DNA from: Sphingobacteruim zhuxiongii
GTDB lineage: Bacteria; Bacteroidota; Bacteroidia; Sphingobacteriales; Sphingobacteriaceae
NCBI RefSeq assembly: GCF_009557615.1
Contig: NZ_CP045652.1
Span: 2,542,001-2,606,000 of the forward strand
Length of the DNA stretch: 64,000 nt
Direction: 5' to 3'
This document shows positions 1 to 9,077 of the stretch, in pieces. Both the position numbers and the translations under genes were made by a program. A model generated the notes under the pieces. The model did no database searches, was not told the origin of the DNA, and was given only the letters and a program-made list of their open reading frames with translations. Each line of letters begins with the position of its first letter. Position 1 is the stretch's first letter.

Positions 1-1058
1 AACCGATACAACTCTTTGTTAAAAATCTCGGACTTCGGAAATCCTTTTGCGACCATCTTACTATTAAGATGATCTTCAATATATCTTAAACTGTTTTTAT
101 CGGAATAGGTATCCGAGGCATAGAGTAAAAAGAGTCCCCAGGTCATATACTCATCATAAACCTTGATTGGACTTGGATAATGTGCTGTTGCTTTATTTGC
201 AGCATTTACCCAGAAACTACGATTATCAAATATGGTATCGATGGTACTTTTATACTGATCACTCAGGGGGCCAACATAATTATGATCGATTTCCGTAAAA
301 ATCACACGCGTACTCATTGCGATATTTAACTCCTCGCTTAGCTCCTTATTTCGCTTAATCAAAGGCAGATACAGGAGCATCTCCTTAAAGTTATTGTTTT
401 CAAAAGTCTGCGTAGCATGTATCCCACCGATTAATGGAGATGTAAGCACCCGATAACTATTGATCTTATAATCAAACTTGCGTTCCAACCAGGCCTTCTG
501 TTTATCGATCTCACCGTATTTTTCATAATCCTGTTTAATCGTATCATAGAAAGGTTTATGCTGAGCATAAAATGTCCGAAAGTCAGATGACACCGCAAAG
601 TCTTCCAATTCCTTTTTATAGGTAACAATTGGATCTTCTGAAATTTCAGTAGAACCTACCCCTCTTGCCGGAAATGTATAAATATTTGTTCTGACTAGTT
701 CCTTGTCATCAAAGACAAAACCATTTGCATTGGAGGATAGAAAAATATAATAGATAATACTCTCATTCAATAAAGAGTCCGCTATTTTCACCGCGCGATG
801 ATCACGAAATCGACCAAATCGGTCAATAACCTCTTTGTAATACGCGCCGTTATGATTAATCATATTCGAGTCTTTCAGCCCAGCATCACTAACCGCCATG
901 ATAACATGAAGCATCTCCTGAACTTCCTCAATCTCAATTTTCACATGCCCATTATTCGCCTTGATATATGCTTCTGAGAAGTTTACAGAACCATCTTGTC
1001 CAAACAAAGGACTCAACAAAAAGCTCAGTAAACTGAGCAATAAAAATCTTCTCTTCAT
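1..1058 (-). CDS. Secreted DUF4932-like protein, C-terminus cut by window edge
   Basis: This frame starts at an ATG at 1058 and stays open to the window edge, so the last part is missing. The product begins MKRRFLLLSLLSFLL and has a signal peptide ending near FGQD, so it is exported. The body is acidic and rich in aromatic residues. It contains the stretch FTEIDHNYVGPLSD, an E-x-x-H arrangement that resembles the metal-site region of DUF4932 proteins of Bacteroidota; I assign that family from memory with limited certainty. It follows the small membrane protein gene upstream by 18 bases and is probably co-transcribed with it. Substrate and role are unknown; a peptidase-like activity is possible but not shown. 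Confidence 0.6.
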   Translation of the reverse strand, partial: MKRRFLLLSLLSFLLSPLFGQDGSVNFSEAYIKANNGHVKIEIEEVQEMLHVIMAVSDAGLKDSNMINHNGAYYKEVIDRFGRFRDHRAVKIADSLLNESIIYYIFLSSNANGFVFDDKELVRTNIYTFPARGVGSTEISEDPIVTYKKELEDFAVSSDFRTFYAQHKPFYDTIKQDYEKYGEIDKQKAWLERKFDYKINSYRVLTSPLIGGIHATQTFENNNFKEMLLYLPLIKRNKELSEELNIAMSTRVIFTEIDHNYVGPLSDQYKSTIDTIFDNRSFWVNAANKATAHYPSPIKVYDEYMTWGLFLLYASDTYSDKNSLRYIEDHLNSKMVAKGFPKSEIFNKELYR

Positions 1059-1076
1059 ACTTTTCAATCGAATATA

Positions 1077-1304
1077 TTAACCTTGATTACCAATCTTATT
1101 AAAAAACGCCATAAGTAAAGGAAAAACCAATAAATACACTAAAAACTTACGCGGCCACAATTCAGTATTGAAACCGTGTGCTATATATAACCCAATAAAC
1201 ATCAATACAGCCAGCAATAAAAAAAAGCGAAGGCAATCTCTAAAATATTTCTTCTTTTCAGTTTCAGAAAATTTAAACAGCTGTGTGAGCGAGCGTTTTT
1301 CCAT
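1077..1304 (-). CDS. Small membrane protein, two predicted helices
   Basis: A 75-residue protein with a charged N-terminal third (SETEKKKYFRD) followed by two hydrophobic segments, about residues 26-44 and 53-68, so it is likely an inner-membrane protein with two helices. It lies 18 bases upstream of the DUF4932-like gene on the same strand, which suggests a two-gene operon. A near-consensus -7 element (TATATTTC) sits just upstream of the start. I do not recognise a family. The coding call rests on the membrane topology, the start position and the spacing to the next gene. Confidence 0.5.
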   Translation of the reverse strand: MEKRSLTQLFKFSETEKKKYFRDCLRFFLLLAVLMFIGLYIAHGFNTELWPRKFLVYLLVFPLLMAFFNKIGNQG

Positions 1305-1678
1305 AACGAAATATAGTAATATTTTGCTTATTTCTTAGAGTTATTTAACGGAAGAGCTCAATCAAATAATAGCAAAGAAAAGCATAAGCCCGTAAATAAC
1401 TAACGATTAACTGTTCTTGATCTCAATTGCTAACAAGCGTGAATTTCAACTGGTCAAAAGAATACCTCGTTGCATCATGCAATTACGCATGTAGAGGAAT
1501 ATATTGATTGACCTGATCTTACGATAGCAGAATGGTCCTACCCTTCCGTAGATTATAATACTTGCTATTGACAATAGCGAAATCATGCCCATCCGCTTTG
1601 CATAATGACATGAAGCTAACTCGATAAACTTCCAACCTACATACAAACCCAATAAACAATGGTTTGGCTACTCTAAAC
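1305..1678. other. Intergenic gap with no supported gene
   Basis: This 374-base stretch lies between map and the small membrane protein gene. It contains an open frame of 68 codons on the minus strand (1446-1652). Its product has an unremarkable composition and no recognisable domain, and I see no promoter or terminator for it. I see no RNA gene and no clear hairpin. Confidence 0.4.
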
Positions 1679-2443
1679 CTAATCCCAAACGCCATTATCC
1701 GCCGTCAAGATCGTCGGGTTGCCAGCAGTCACGATAAGTGTATGCTCATGTTGAGCTAAGACACCTCCTTTATTACCAACCATCGTCCATCCATCCTCGA
1801 GTTCAACGGCATAAGTAGATGCTGTAGCGACAAACGTTTCAATAGCAACGACGGAATCCTTTTTAAATCGCCTTTGATCAAAGCGATTCTTAAAATTCAG
1901 CAACTCATCGGGCTGCTCATGTAGACTGCGACCAATACCATGCCCCCCGAGATTTTTAATCACCATATATCCCCTTTTCTTAGCCTCAGTTTCCATCAAT
2001 TCTCCAACAGTAGCAATCTTCACCCCGCCCTTAATCGCTGCAATAGCGAGCTTGAGAATCTGCTTAGATGCATCAATCATACCCTGATGTTGATGAATAT
2101 CCTCACCAACAACAAATGAACAACCATTGTCCGACCAAAATCCTGCGAGCTCTGCAGAAACATCAATATTAATCAAATCCCCTTCTTGTAGTATTTTTTG
2201 AGCAGAAGGAATCCCATGACAAAATTCATTATTCACGCTAATACAGCTGTTACCGGGGAAATTATAGGTAAGACGAGGAGCCGAATTTGCGCCAAACTTC
2301 CCGAGAAGCTGTGCGCCGTAATGGTCTATTTGCTTAGTCGACATCCCAACCTTCGTATAATTGATCATTTCCTTCAGTGTAATAGCAACAGCTTCACTGA
2401 CGCGCTTCATTCCTTCAAGATCCTCTTTATTCGATATCTGCAT
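1679..2443 (-). CDS. map: Type I methionine aminopeptidase
   Basis: A cytosolic metalloprotease that removes the initiator methionine from new proteins. All five metal ligands of the family are visible: D94 (INIDVS), D105 (FWSDNG), H168 (GGHGIG), E202 (AIETF) and E233 (QHEHT). The substrate-binding histidines H76 (FCHGIP) and H175 (RSLHEQP) are also present. The length of 254 residues fits a type I enzyme without an N-terminal zinc-finger extension. A -7 element (TATTTTTG on the minus strand, 2476-2483) lies about 33 bases upstream of the ATG. The gene is divergent from an AraC-type regulator, but that does not imply control, since map is normally a housekeeping gene. Confidence 0.95.
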   Translation of the reverse strand: MQISNKEDLEGMKRVSEAVAITLKEMINYTKVGMSTKQIDHYGAQLLGKFGANSAPRLTYNFPGNSCISVNNEFCHGIPSAQKILQEGDLINIDVSAELAGFWSDNGCSFVVGEDIHQHQGMIDASKQILKLAIAAIKGGVKIATVGELMETEAKKRGYMVIKNLGGHGIGRSLHEQPDELLNFKNRFDQRRFKKDSVVAIETFVATASTYAVELEDGWTMVGNKGGVLAQHEHTLIVTAGNPTILTADNGVWD

Positions 2444-2475
2444 AATGTATCTGATTTTCTAATTAATACGATCAG

Positions 2476-2483
2476 CAAAAATA
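2476..2483 (-). promoter_or_regulatory. -7 promoter element for map
   Basis: The minus strand reads TATTTTTG, an exact match to the Bacteroidota -7 consensus TAnnTTTG. It would give a leader of about 25 bases before the map start. No convincing TTG -33 element is seen at the expected distance. Confidence 0.45.
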
Positions 2484-2550
2484 GATTCCTTTCAATTTTT
2501 CAGAAAGTACAAATCGGACATTTACAAATCGGAAAAGCCATTTTCTTTAA

Positions 2551-2558
2551 TACCTTTG
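2551..2558 (+). promoter_or_regulatory. -7 promoter element for the AraC-type gene
   Basis: TACCTTTG matches TAnnTTTG exactly and ends only nine bases before the ATG at 2568, so transcription would begin at or just before the start codon. The TTG at its 3' end could be misread as an upstream start codon. There is no clear -33 TTG at 19-21 bases. Confidence 0.4.
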
Positions 2559-2567
2559 TCCTTAAGT

Positions 2568-3407
2568 ATGCCGATTAATTTTCTACATAGCATTAAATCT
2601 ACTACATTTCAATGGCCTTCTATTGAATCACAGGGTACGCTATGTGCGAAAATCAACAAACAGCTAATATTTGACCTGCATTTCTTCCCCTGTCAAGAAC
2701 TCGGAACTAGCCATGCCTTGTTTAACGATGGCGTTCCATCCATTATTCTAATGCCTCGAAAAACCGATCAGGTCAACTTGAGAAAAGGAAAAGAACTCAT
2801 CAAGCTAAAATCCGCATGGATCTGCTGCGGAACCATAGAAAATACACATTGGCAAATTCCAAAGAATGTAGAAAACATCCTTGTTTTACGATTCCAGCCG
2901 GCAGATTTTTACAGCTTATTTAACATCAATCCTGCTGTATTCCTAACTAATCCAATCCGCAACTTGGAGGACCTGATGTCAGAAAAATGGGTCTCCATCT
3001 TCCAGGCAATCTACCAGCAAGAAATCGATTGGAAACAACTTAACGAACTAAATGAACGCTTAGTGGTTGAGAAATCTGAAAGTCGCTTTCCAGCGATCTT
3101 AAGTGCTGCCATTAAACATATTGAAAACCGTAAAGGAGCCGTTAATGTCGCGGATGTTCTTCAACATTTAGGTAGCGGAGTGAATTCTAAATGGCTCTAT
3201 AGAAACTTTGTAAATTACATCGGCATTCCACCCAAGAAATATATTGCCTTGCAACGTTTTATTTATGGTTATCAGGAATACAAGAATAATAAAAATGCTG
3301 TTAATGCCGAACTAGCGAACCTTCAAGGCTACTATGACTACAACCATTTCCTTAAAGACTTTAAACGCTATATTGGAATCGCGCCGACACAGTATCATTT
3401 CGACTAG
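2568..3407 (+). CDS. AraC-family transcriptional regulator
   Basis: A 279-residue predicted DNA-binding protein. The N-terminal about 150 residues form a cupin-like sensor region (LIFDLHFFPCQELGTSHALFND). The C-terminal about 100 residues carry an AraC-type double helix-turn-helix, including the typical second-helix signature QGYYDYNHFLKDFKRYIGIAPTQY near the end. I chose the ATG at 2568 (MPINFLHS) over the in-frame TTG at 2556, because that TTG is part of the -7 promoter element. The next gene downstream is a convergent DUF4180 gene. The effector is unknown. Confidence 0.85.
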   Translation: MPINFLHSIKSTTFQWPSIESQGTLCAKINKQLIFDLHFFPCQELGTSHALFNDGVPSIILMPRKTDQVNLRKGKELIKLKSAWICCGTIENTHWQIPKNVENILVLRFQPADFYSLFNINPAVFLTNPIRNLEDLMSEKWVSIFQAIYQQEIDWKQLNELNERLVVEKSESRFPAILSAAIKHIENRKGAVNVADVLQHLGSGVNSKWLYRNFVNYIGIPPKKYIALQRFIYGYQEYKNNKNAVNAELANLQGYYDYNHFLKDFKRYIGIAPTQYHFD

Positions 3408-3457
3408 CACAAAAATCGATATCAGGACAAATTATCTGTCGAGAAAACTCCTTCCCC

Positions 3458-3826
3458 TTATTTCTTAAGCCGATTCGCCATTTCGATTGCCTCTACTTTC
3501 GTTCCACAAAAGTGAATTTGTTTACCCTGATTACTTTCGAAAATAAAATCACGTAAACTCTTACTCTGGTAGTTGGAAAAGTCACCGATGATGGAAACCG
3601 GCATTTGATACTGCGTAAATTTCTGAAGAATATCACCAGCAATTCTAGACTTTAAATCGAAAAAGACAGGAATAATATTCCGTTCATAAATAAACAGGCG
3701 ATCAACTTCTTGAAAATACAAATCACCTAAGATTGCTAAAGCGTCTTCTGTTGAGCTTAACACAATATCGTCTGCAATTACCTCTGCTATTTTAAGCTTA
3801 TTTACTTCGGAGAAATCAATAGTCAT
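3458..3826 (-). CDS. DUF4180 domain-containing protein
   Basis: A 122-residue cytosolic protein that fits DUF4180 over its whole length: an N-terminal beta strand, the central DLYFQEVDRLFIYERNIIPVFFDLKSRIAGDILQK region, and a C-terminal segment with KSLRDFIFES. The fold resembles a STAS-like alpha/beta domain and the biochemical function is unknown. It converges on the AraC-type gene. Proteins of this family are often found near regulators, so a link is possible but not shown. No terminator with a clear T-run is visible between the two genes. Confidence 0.8.
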   Translation of the reverse strand: MTIDFSEVNKLKIAEVIADDIVLSSTEDALAILGDLYFQEVDRLFIYERNIIPVFFDLKSRIAGDILQKFTQYQMPVSIIGDFSNYQSKSLRDFIFESNQGKQIHFCGTKVEAIEMANRLKK

Positions 3827-3951
3827 TCAGAAAAGGATTATTATATTTTAAATTATAAGTAAGGAAGGGGAAGCGATGAAAGTCGACCGAATCGAATGTT
3901 GTTCTTTCTAAGCAATAGCTAAACAATCATTGGAGATAGCGACTGACAAGA

Positions 3952-4341
3952 TTACCGTTTTTTGACGACAAAGTTTATAATCAATCGTATCAGCAAATAA
4001 CAGCCGTATACAAGTCCACCAAACACGGCTAATGTATAAAGCTTAAATACCGTATCAAAACTTGTCAGCGCGGCTAGTCCAACCGAAAAAACTGCAGCAC
4101 CGACGAGGTATAAACTCAATTTTTTGCCCAACCAATAAGCCAAATAAAAGTAGGTGCCAATAGTCCCGACAATAGGCATAACGTATAAAGCGTTTGATTC
4201 CCTCAAGAAATCCGGATAATTCGGGATATAAAGCAACTTGTATAAGATCACGATAATAGCACCGTTTAATGCTAGTTTAAAGAACATCCACATCGCACGT
4301 GCGGAAGCTTTCTCGTCATACTCGTCATCGTAATAGCTCAT
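3952..4341 (-). CDS. Hypothetical four-helix membrane protein
   Basis: A 129-residue protein with a short acidic N-terminus (MSYYDDEYDEKAS) and four hydrophobic segments at roughly residues 17-37, 50-70, 74-92 and 97-122, ending in a basic tail (VVKKR). It is an integral inner-membrane protein. I do not recognise a family and see no catalytic motif. It is preceded on the same strand by a lipoprotein gene, but a strong terminator separates them, so it should have its own transcript. Confidence 0.6.
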   Translation of the reverse strand: MSYYDDEYDEKASARAMWMFFKLALNGAIIVILYKLLYIPNYPDFLRESNALYVMPIVGTIGTYFYLAYWLGKKLSLYLVGAAVFSVGLAALTSFDTVFKLYTLAVFGGLVYGCYLLIRLIINFVVKKR

Positions 4342-4518
4342 AATATGTTTGGTTGAACGTTAGTGTTTACACCAAGCTTGAAAATATCTTCACCTGAAGT
4401 GTGCAATTGTTCGTGAAAATATCAATTTAAATCGATAAATCTTTAAAAACCAACACGAAACAAGAAGATTTAATGAATTATTATTTTAAGATCCTTGTAG
4501 CAAAACAAAGGCACAAAA

Positions 4519-4546
4519 AAAAAGCCTAAAATATTTTAGGCTTTTT
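4519..4546 (-). terminator. Intrinsic terminator after the lipoprotein gene
   Basis: A perfect palindrome of 28 bases with arms AAAAAGCCTAAAAT and ATTTTAGGCTTTTT, flanked by A- and T-runs on both sides. It lies 25 bases downstream of the minus-strand lipoprotein gene and can work in both directions. Confidence 0.85.
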
Positions 4547-4570
4547 AATTTTTTTTTTAAACGATTCACT

Positions 4571-4948
4571 CTAGAAGAAAGATACGCTAGTTTGAAGAAC
4601 CTTACCTGAAGAAGCAGCACTTTCTTTTACCACTTTTCCGTCAACAATAATTTGCGCTTTCAACGTTGATGCATCAGTTGGACCAATACCATTTGCAGTA
4701 ATCATTGGCGTCTTTGCAGTAATTCCTGCTTCACTTGTCCACTCTGCACCAAAATCACCGGTCTTTGAAACTGGCGTGTCGCCATCATAATAAACGATTG
4801 TACTAATGTTCACACCTGCAGATCCTATAATCTTGTACTGAACTTTTTTAGCGCCTTCACTAGGCGTACCGTCATCGTCTTTGCTACATGATGAAATCAC
4901 GAACGTTAAAGATAATAGAGCTAGAATAAACAGTCTTAAGTTTTTCAT
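4571..4948 (-). CDS. Small lipoprotein, beta-rich
   Basis: A 125-residue lipoprotein with a signal peptide and lipobox (FVISSC, Cys at about residue 21) followed by SKDDDGTPS, a linker typical of Bacteroidota surface or periplasmic lipoproteins. The remaining about 95 residues are beta-rich (KVQYKIIGSAGVNISTIVYYDGD). The pattern recalls the single beta-sandwich of MmpS-like accessory proteins; that is a guess from the strand pattern, not a recognised motif. It is transcribed alone and ends at a strong terminator. Confidence 0.7.
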   Translation of the reverse strand: MKNLRLFILALLSLTFVISSCSKDDDGTPSEGAKKVQYKIIGSAGVNISTIVYYDGDTPVSKTGDFGAEWTSEAGITAKTPMITANGIGPTDASTLKAQIIVDGKVVKESAASSGKVLQTSVSFF

Positions 4949-5099
4949 ATAGTTAGTATTTTAATTTGTTCTGTATTAACAAATATCAAGCCATTATCGC
5001 GAAATAGGTGTTATTTAAACCGAAAGAATAAGTCCTTTCTCCCTCTATCCCATCGATTCTTTTTCCGTATTTTCGAAAGATTAAACCTCAATATCCATT

Positions 5100-5645
5100 A
5101 TGAAAAGCATCGCAAAAAACTCCGTTTTCATCGCCTGTAGCTTAGATGGCTATATCGCAGACAAGAATCATGGTATTGAATGGCTACTATCCTTACCAAA
5201 CCCGACACAAGACGATATGGGATATAATGACTTTATTAAAGATATCGATGCTTTAGTAATGGGACGAAACACCTTTGAGATTGTTCATAGCTTCGAGGGC
5301 GAATGGCCTTATCCGAAACCGGTATTTGTAATCAGCAATAGCATGAAAGAGATTCCTGTAGAATTGCGAGAAAAAGTATTTCTAGTTCAAGGCGAAATAA
5401 CGGAAATTTTGAAGACTCTACATAGCCAAGGATGTCATCGCCTGTATATTGATGGTGGTAAAACAATTCAAAGTTTTCTGAAAGAAGATTTAATCGACGA
5501 TATGATTATTACAACGATCCCCTATCTATTAGGTGGCGGAATTCCACTATTTGGCGAACTCGACCAACAAATAAACTTTCAGTGCGTCGAAACAAAGTTA
5601 GAAATCAATAGTGTTGCTCAATGTCGATATATTCGCGTGAGGTAG
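5100..5645 (+). CDS. Dihydrofolate reductase-like (RibD C-terminal family) protein
   Basis: A 181-residue protein of the bacterial RibD-C/DHFR-like family. It has the N-terminal strand and substrate-loop pattern (VFIACSLDGYIADKNHGIEWL), the VMGRNTFE cofactor-binding region, the strand FVISNS, and the later GGKTIQSFL and LLGGGIPLF segments. Such proteins bind NADPH, but most, like YwjB, have no defined substrate, so a true folate role should not be assumed. It is monocistronic. A near-match to the -7 element (TATTTTCG) lies about 25 bases before the start codon. No downstream plus-strand partner is present. Confidence 0.8.
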   Translation: MKSIAKNSVFIACSLDGYIADKNHGIEWLLSLPNPTQDDMGYNDFIKDIDALVMGRNTFEIVHSFEGEWPYPKPVFVISNSMKEIPVELREKVFLVQGEITEILKTLHSQGCHRLYIDGGKTIQSFLKEDLIDDMIITTIPYLLGGGIPLFGELDQQINFQCVETKLEINSVAQCRYIRVR

Positions 5646-5738
5646 GTTGAACGAGTTCATGTTGTTCCTTTTTAAAATTTACGGCAGCTCGTCCTCATTA
5701 AGAAAACATCCAAGTCTTTGGGAATCACAAATAAAAAC

Positions 5739-5768
5739 AAAAAAGCTCATCGGATGATGAGCTTTTTT
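5739..5768 (-). terminator. Terminator of tRNA-Thr
   Basis: Stem arms AAAAAAGCTCATC and GATGAGCTTTTTT around the loop GGAT. It lies directly downstream of the minus-strand tRNA-Thr, and the minus-strand 3' side ends in a T-run. Confidence 0.85.
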
Positions 5769-5776
5769 GTTTGCAG

Positions 5777-5849
<73 letters not shown>

Positions 5850-5864
5850 TTTTTTTTGCTGCTG

Positions 5865-5895
5865 CAAATATCTAAATTCCTTAAATATTTTGCAA
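5865..5895 (-). promoter_or_regulatory. Promoter of tRNA-Thr
   Basis: On the minus strand a TTG at 5893-5895 is followed after 20 bases by GATATTTG (5865-5872), seven of eight matches to TAnnTTTG. Transcription would start a few bases before the tRNA. Confidence 0.6.
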
Positions 5896-6098
5896 GGTAA
5901 GTTTTCAAGTTTTTCCCACTATGAATTTAATTTCCTGAATTTCAATCAGTAAATTTGATACACACAGAAATAAACATGTTAAAATGACAGTGAAAAATAA
6001 AATAACATGACATTATTACATGTTATATCGCTTTAAAACCAATAGGCATTCATTTTGTTTAATCATTAGAAACAATAAAATAATCGAATAGACTATAT

Positions 6099-8705
6099 AT
6101 GAACTTTAATAATTACACCATCAAGGCTCAAGAAGCCATACAAAAAGCGTCGGAGATTGCTGTTGGAAATCAACAACAAGCGATTGAACCTGCGCATATA
6201 TTAAAAGCATTACTCACCGTCGATGAAAATGTGGTTGGACATTTACTAAAGAAACTCAATGTCAATATCAATTACGTGACGACCGAGGTTGATAAGCAAA
6301 TCGATGCCCTTCCGAAAGTAAGCGGCAGCAATGTTTATCTGAGTAATTCTTCAGCAGCCGTATTACAAAAAGCCCAAAGCTATTTAAAGGAATTCAACGA
6401 TGAGTTCGTATCCATCGAGCACATCCTTTTAGCCTTATTGTCGGCAAACGACAAGGTATCGTCACTCTTGAAAGATCAGGGAGTTACGGAGAAGGATCTA
6501 AAACTGGCGATTAAAGAACTCCGCGGCAGTAGCCGAGTTACGGACCAAAATGCCGAAGCAACTTACAATGCCTTGGGCAAATATGCGAGAAACTTAAACG
6601 AGTTTGCCGAATCGGGAAAACTAGACCCTGTTATAGGTCGTGATGAAGAGATTCGACGCGTGATGCAAATTCTATCACGTCGTACCAAAAACAATCCTAT
6701 TCTTGTCGGAGAACCTGGGGTTGGTAAAACAGCCATTGCTGAAGGTATCGCACACCGTATTATCAAAGGCGATGCGCCAGAGAACTTAAAAACAAAAACT
6801 GTATTCTCTTTGGATATGGGTTCCTTAATTGCGGGAGCAAAATACAAAGGTGAATTTGAAGAACGTTTGAAAGCAGTTGTAAAGGAAGTTTCCGATAGCG
6901 ACGGCGAGATTATTCTATTCATCGACGAAATCCATACCCTAGTAGGTGCTGGAGGTGGTGAAGGCGCTATGGATGCGGCTAATATTTTAAAGCCAGCCTT
7001 AGCACGTGGTGAACTACGCGCCATTGGTGCAACAACCTTAAATGAGTATCAAAAATACTTCGAAAAGGATAAAGCATTGGAACGCCGTTTCCAAAAGGTC
7101 ATGGTTGATGAACCAGATACACAGGATGCGATTTCAATCTTACGCGGGTTGAAAGAACGTTATGAAACGCACCATAAGGTTAGAATTTTAGATGAATCGA
7201 TTATCGCAGCTGTAGAGTTATCACAACGCTATATTACGGATCGTTTTCTACCAGATAAAGCTATTGACTTGATCGATGAGGCTGCTTCGAAATTAAGATT
7301 AGAAATGGACTCCGTTCCAGAAGCTGTCGACGAATTAGAACGCCGCATCATGCAGTTAGAAATTGAACGAGAAGCGATTAAAAGGGAAAAAGATGAACGC
7401 AAAGTTTCCGAGTTATCGGAAACCATCGCGAATCTTTCCAATGAACGCGACTCCTTAAAAGCAGCATGGCAATCGGAGAAGACATTGGTTGATCAGGTTA
7501 ACCAAGAGATTCAGAACATTGAAGATTATAAATTAGAGGCTGATCAAGCTGAGCGTGCCGGCGACTACGGAAAAGTTGCGGAATTACGTTACGGCAAGAT
7601 CAAAGAGGCACAAGATAAGGTAGAAGGTTTAAAGAAAGAGCTTTCTGAAAAACAGCAAAGCAGCCGAATGCTAAAAGAGGAAGTGACATCGGAGGATATT
7701 GCCGACGTTGTTTCTCGCTGGACAGGAATTCCAGTGAATAAAATGATTCAGTCAGAACGCGAGAAACTGCTAAACCTTGAAGAGGAATTACATAAACGTG
7801 TTGCGGGTCAAGAAGAAGCAATTGAGGCGATTGCCGATGCTATTCGTCGTTCGCGTGCTGGTCTAAGCGATGCCAAACGCCCTATCGGTTCCTTTATTTT
7901 CTTAGGAACAACTGGGGTCGGAAAAACAGAATTAGCGAAAGCACTGGCAGAGTTCTTATTTGACGATGAACAGGCCTTAGTCCGTATCGATATGTCTGAA
8001 TATCAAGAAAGGCATGCAGTTTCCAGATTAATTGGAGCGCCTCCAGGATATGTAGGTTATGATGAAGGCGGACAGTTAACAGAAGCCGTACGTCGTAGAC
8101 CTTATTCGGTAGTCCTACTGGATGAGATTGAAAAAGCCCACCCAGATGTATTTAACATCTTGTTGCAGGTATTGGACGATGGTCACTTAACAGACAATAA
8201 AGGTCGTGTAGTTAACTTTAAAAACACGATCATTATCATGACTTCCAACACGGGATCACACATTATCCAAGAGAACTTCTCGAAGATGAACGATGATAAC
8301 CGCGACGAAGTTGTCGGAAAAACAAAAGACGAGGTCTTTGAATTACTTCAAAAATCTATCCGACCGGAGTTCTTAAACCGTATTGACGAAGTGATTATGT
8401 TTACTCCGCTCAGCCGTAATGAAATTGGCGATATCGTACGTATGCAATTTGGAAGAGTCGAAAAGCAATTAGCAGAACAAAACATCTTCTTAACAGCAAC
8501 CGACGATGCACTCGACTGGTTAGCGCAATTAGGATACGATCCAGTTTATGGTGCACGCCCATTGAAACGTGTTATTCAAAAACGCGTACTCAACGAGCTA
8601 TCGAAGGAAATTCTTTCTGGCAAAGTGAGTAGAGACTCCATTATCCAACTGGATGTTTTTGATGGCAAGTTTGTCTTCATCAACAAAGACGCAGAAAATA
8701 AATAA
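6099..8705 (+). CDS. clpB: ATP-dependent chaperone ClpB
   Basis: A cytosolic Hsp100 disaggregase of 868 residues, the usual length. The order is an N-domain repeat (about 1-145), AAA1 with Walker A GEPGVGKT at 204-211 and Walker [11 protein letters not shown], the long coiled-coil middle domain (about 410-530, rich in E, K and R), and AAA2 with Walker A GTTGVGKT at 603-610 and Walker [14 protein letters not shown]. The C-terminal D2-small domain carries [11 protein letters not shown]. It works with DnaK to dissolve aggregates. It is monocistronic with a strong terminator. I saw no CIRCE-type repeat in the upstream region. Confidence 0.98.
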   Translation: MNFNNYTIKAQEAIQKASEIAVGNQQQAIEPAHILKALLTVDENVVGHLLKKLNVNINYVTTEVDKQIDALPKVSGSNVYLSNSSAAVLQKAQSYLKEFNDEFVSIEHILLALLSANDKVSSLLKDQGVTEKDLKLAIKELRGSSRVTDQNAEATYNALGKYARNLNEFAESGKLDPVIGRDEEIRRVMQILSRRTKNNPILVGEPGVGKTAIAEGIAHRIIKGDAPENLKTKTVFSLDMGSLIAGAKYKGEFEERLKAVVKEVSDSDGEIILFIDEIHTLVGAGGGEGAMDAANILKPALARGELRAIGATTLNEYQKYFEKDKALERRFQKVMVDEPDTQDAISILRGLKERYETHHKVRILDESIIAAVELSQRYITDRFLPDKAIDLIDEAASKLRLEMDSVPEAVDELERRIMQLEIEREAIKREKDERKVSELSETIANLSNERDSLKAAWQSEKTLVDQVNQEIQNIEDYKLEADQAERAGDYGKVAELRYGKIKEAQDKVEGLKKELSEKQQSSRMLKEEVTSEDIADVVSRWTGIPVNKMIQSEREKLLNLEEELHKRVAGQEEAIEAIADAIRRSRAGLSDAKRPIGSFIFLGTTGVGKTELAKALAEFLFDDEQALVRIDMSEYQERHAVSRLIGAPPGYVGYDEGGQLTEAVRRRPYSVVLLDEIEKAHPDVFNILLQVLDDGHLTDNKGRVVNFKNTIIIMTSNTGSHIIQENFSKMNDDNRDEVVGKTKDEVFELLQKSIRPEFLNRIDEVIMFTPLSRNEIGDIVRMQFGRVEKQLAEQNIFLTATDDALDWLAQLGYDPVYGARPLKRVIQKRVLNELSKEILSGKVSRDSIIQLDVFDGKFVFINKDAENK

Positions 8706-8729
8706 CGTCCTCCTTATAGGATTAAATAG

Positions 8730-8767
8730 AAAAGCTGTGCAGCCGAAAGGTTGCACAGCTTTTTTTT
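8730..8767 (+). terminator. Terminator of clpB
   Basis: The arms AAAAGCTGTGCAGCC and GGTTGCACAGCTTTT pair around a GAAA tetraloop and are followed by a T-run. It lies 24 bases after the clpB stop. Confidence 0.9.
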
Positions 8768-9020
8768 AATTCACATCTGATCTTATAAATACGAACAAAA
8801 AATATTCCGCCCGCCACTCGAAAGTATGAATCACCTATTGACCTCAGGCCTACTTCAGCCAAAGCTCCCCCATACCTCAACCCATTAATATCAGCAATAA
8901 ACGCTTCATCTCCATTCCAGTCAAGGTAAATCTACGTGTTAATAAAATTTTAAACGCATGCAGATAAGCAATTCATCACCAACAACAGCTTCCAAAATCA
9001 AAACAAGCAAACGCTTAAGC
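8768..9020. other. Intergenic spacer between two terminators
   Basis: The spacer separates clpB from the convergent beta-oxidation operon. Apart from the flanking terminators I see no open frame, promoter or RNA gene in it. Confidence 0.5.
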
Positions 9021-9054
9021 AAAAAAAAGACCTCTATCGTTCTGATAGAGGTCT
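9021..9054 (-). terminator. Terminator of the beta-oxidation operon
   Basis: The arms AGACCTCTATC and GATAGAGGTCT pair around GTTCT, with eight T residues following on the minus strand. It lies about 24 bases past the stop of the hydratase/dehydrogenase gene. Confidence 0.9.
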
Positions 9055-9077
9055 CCATAGCTTAATCTAAATATGTT

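Noticed and set aside
1446..1652. Open frame of 68 codons on the minus strand
   Set aside because: No recognisable domain, no promoter or terminator, atypical composition; probably chance in a non-coding gap.
6563..7821. Antisense open frames within clpB
   Set aside because: They lie fully inside a strongly conserved chaperone gene, on the other strand, and have no domain features.
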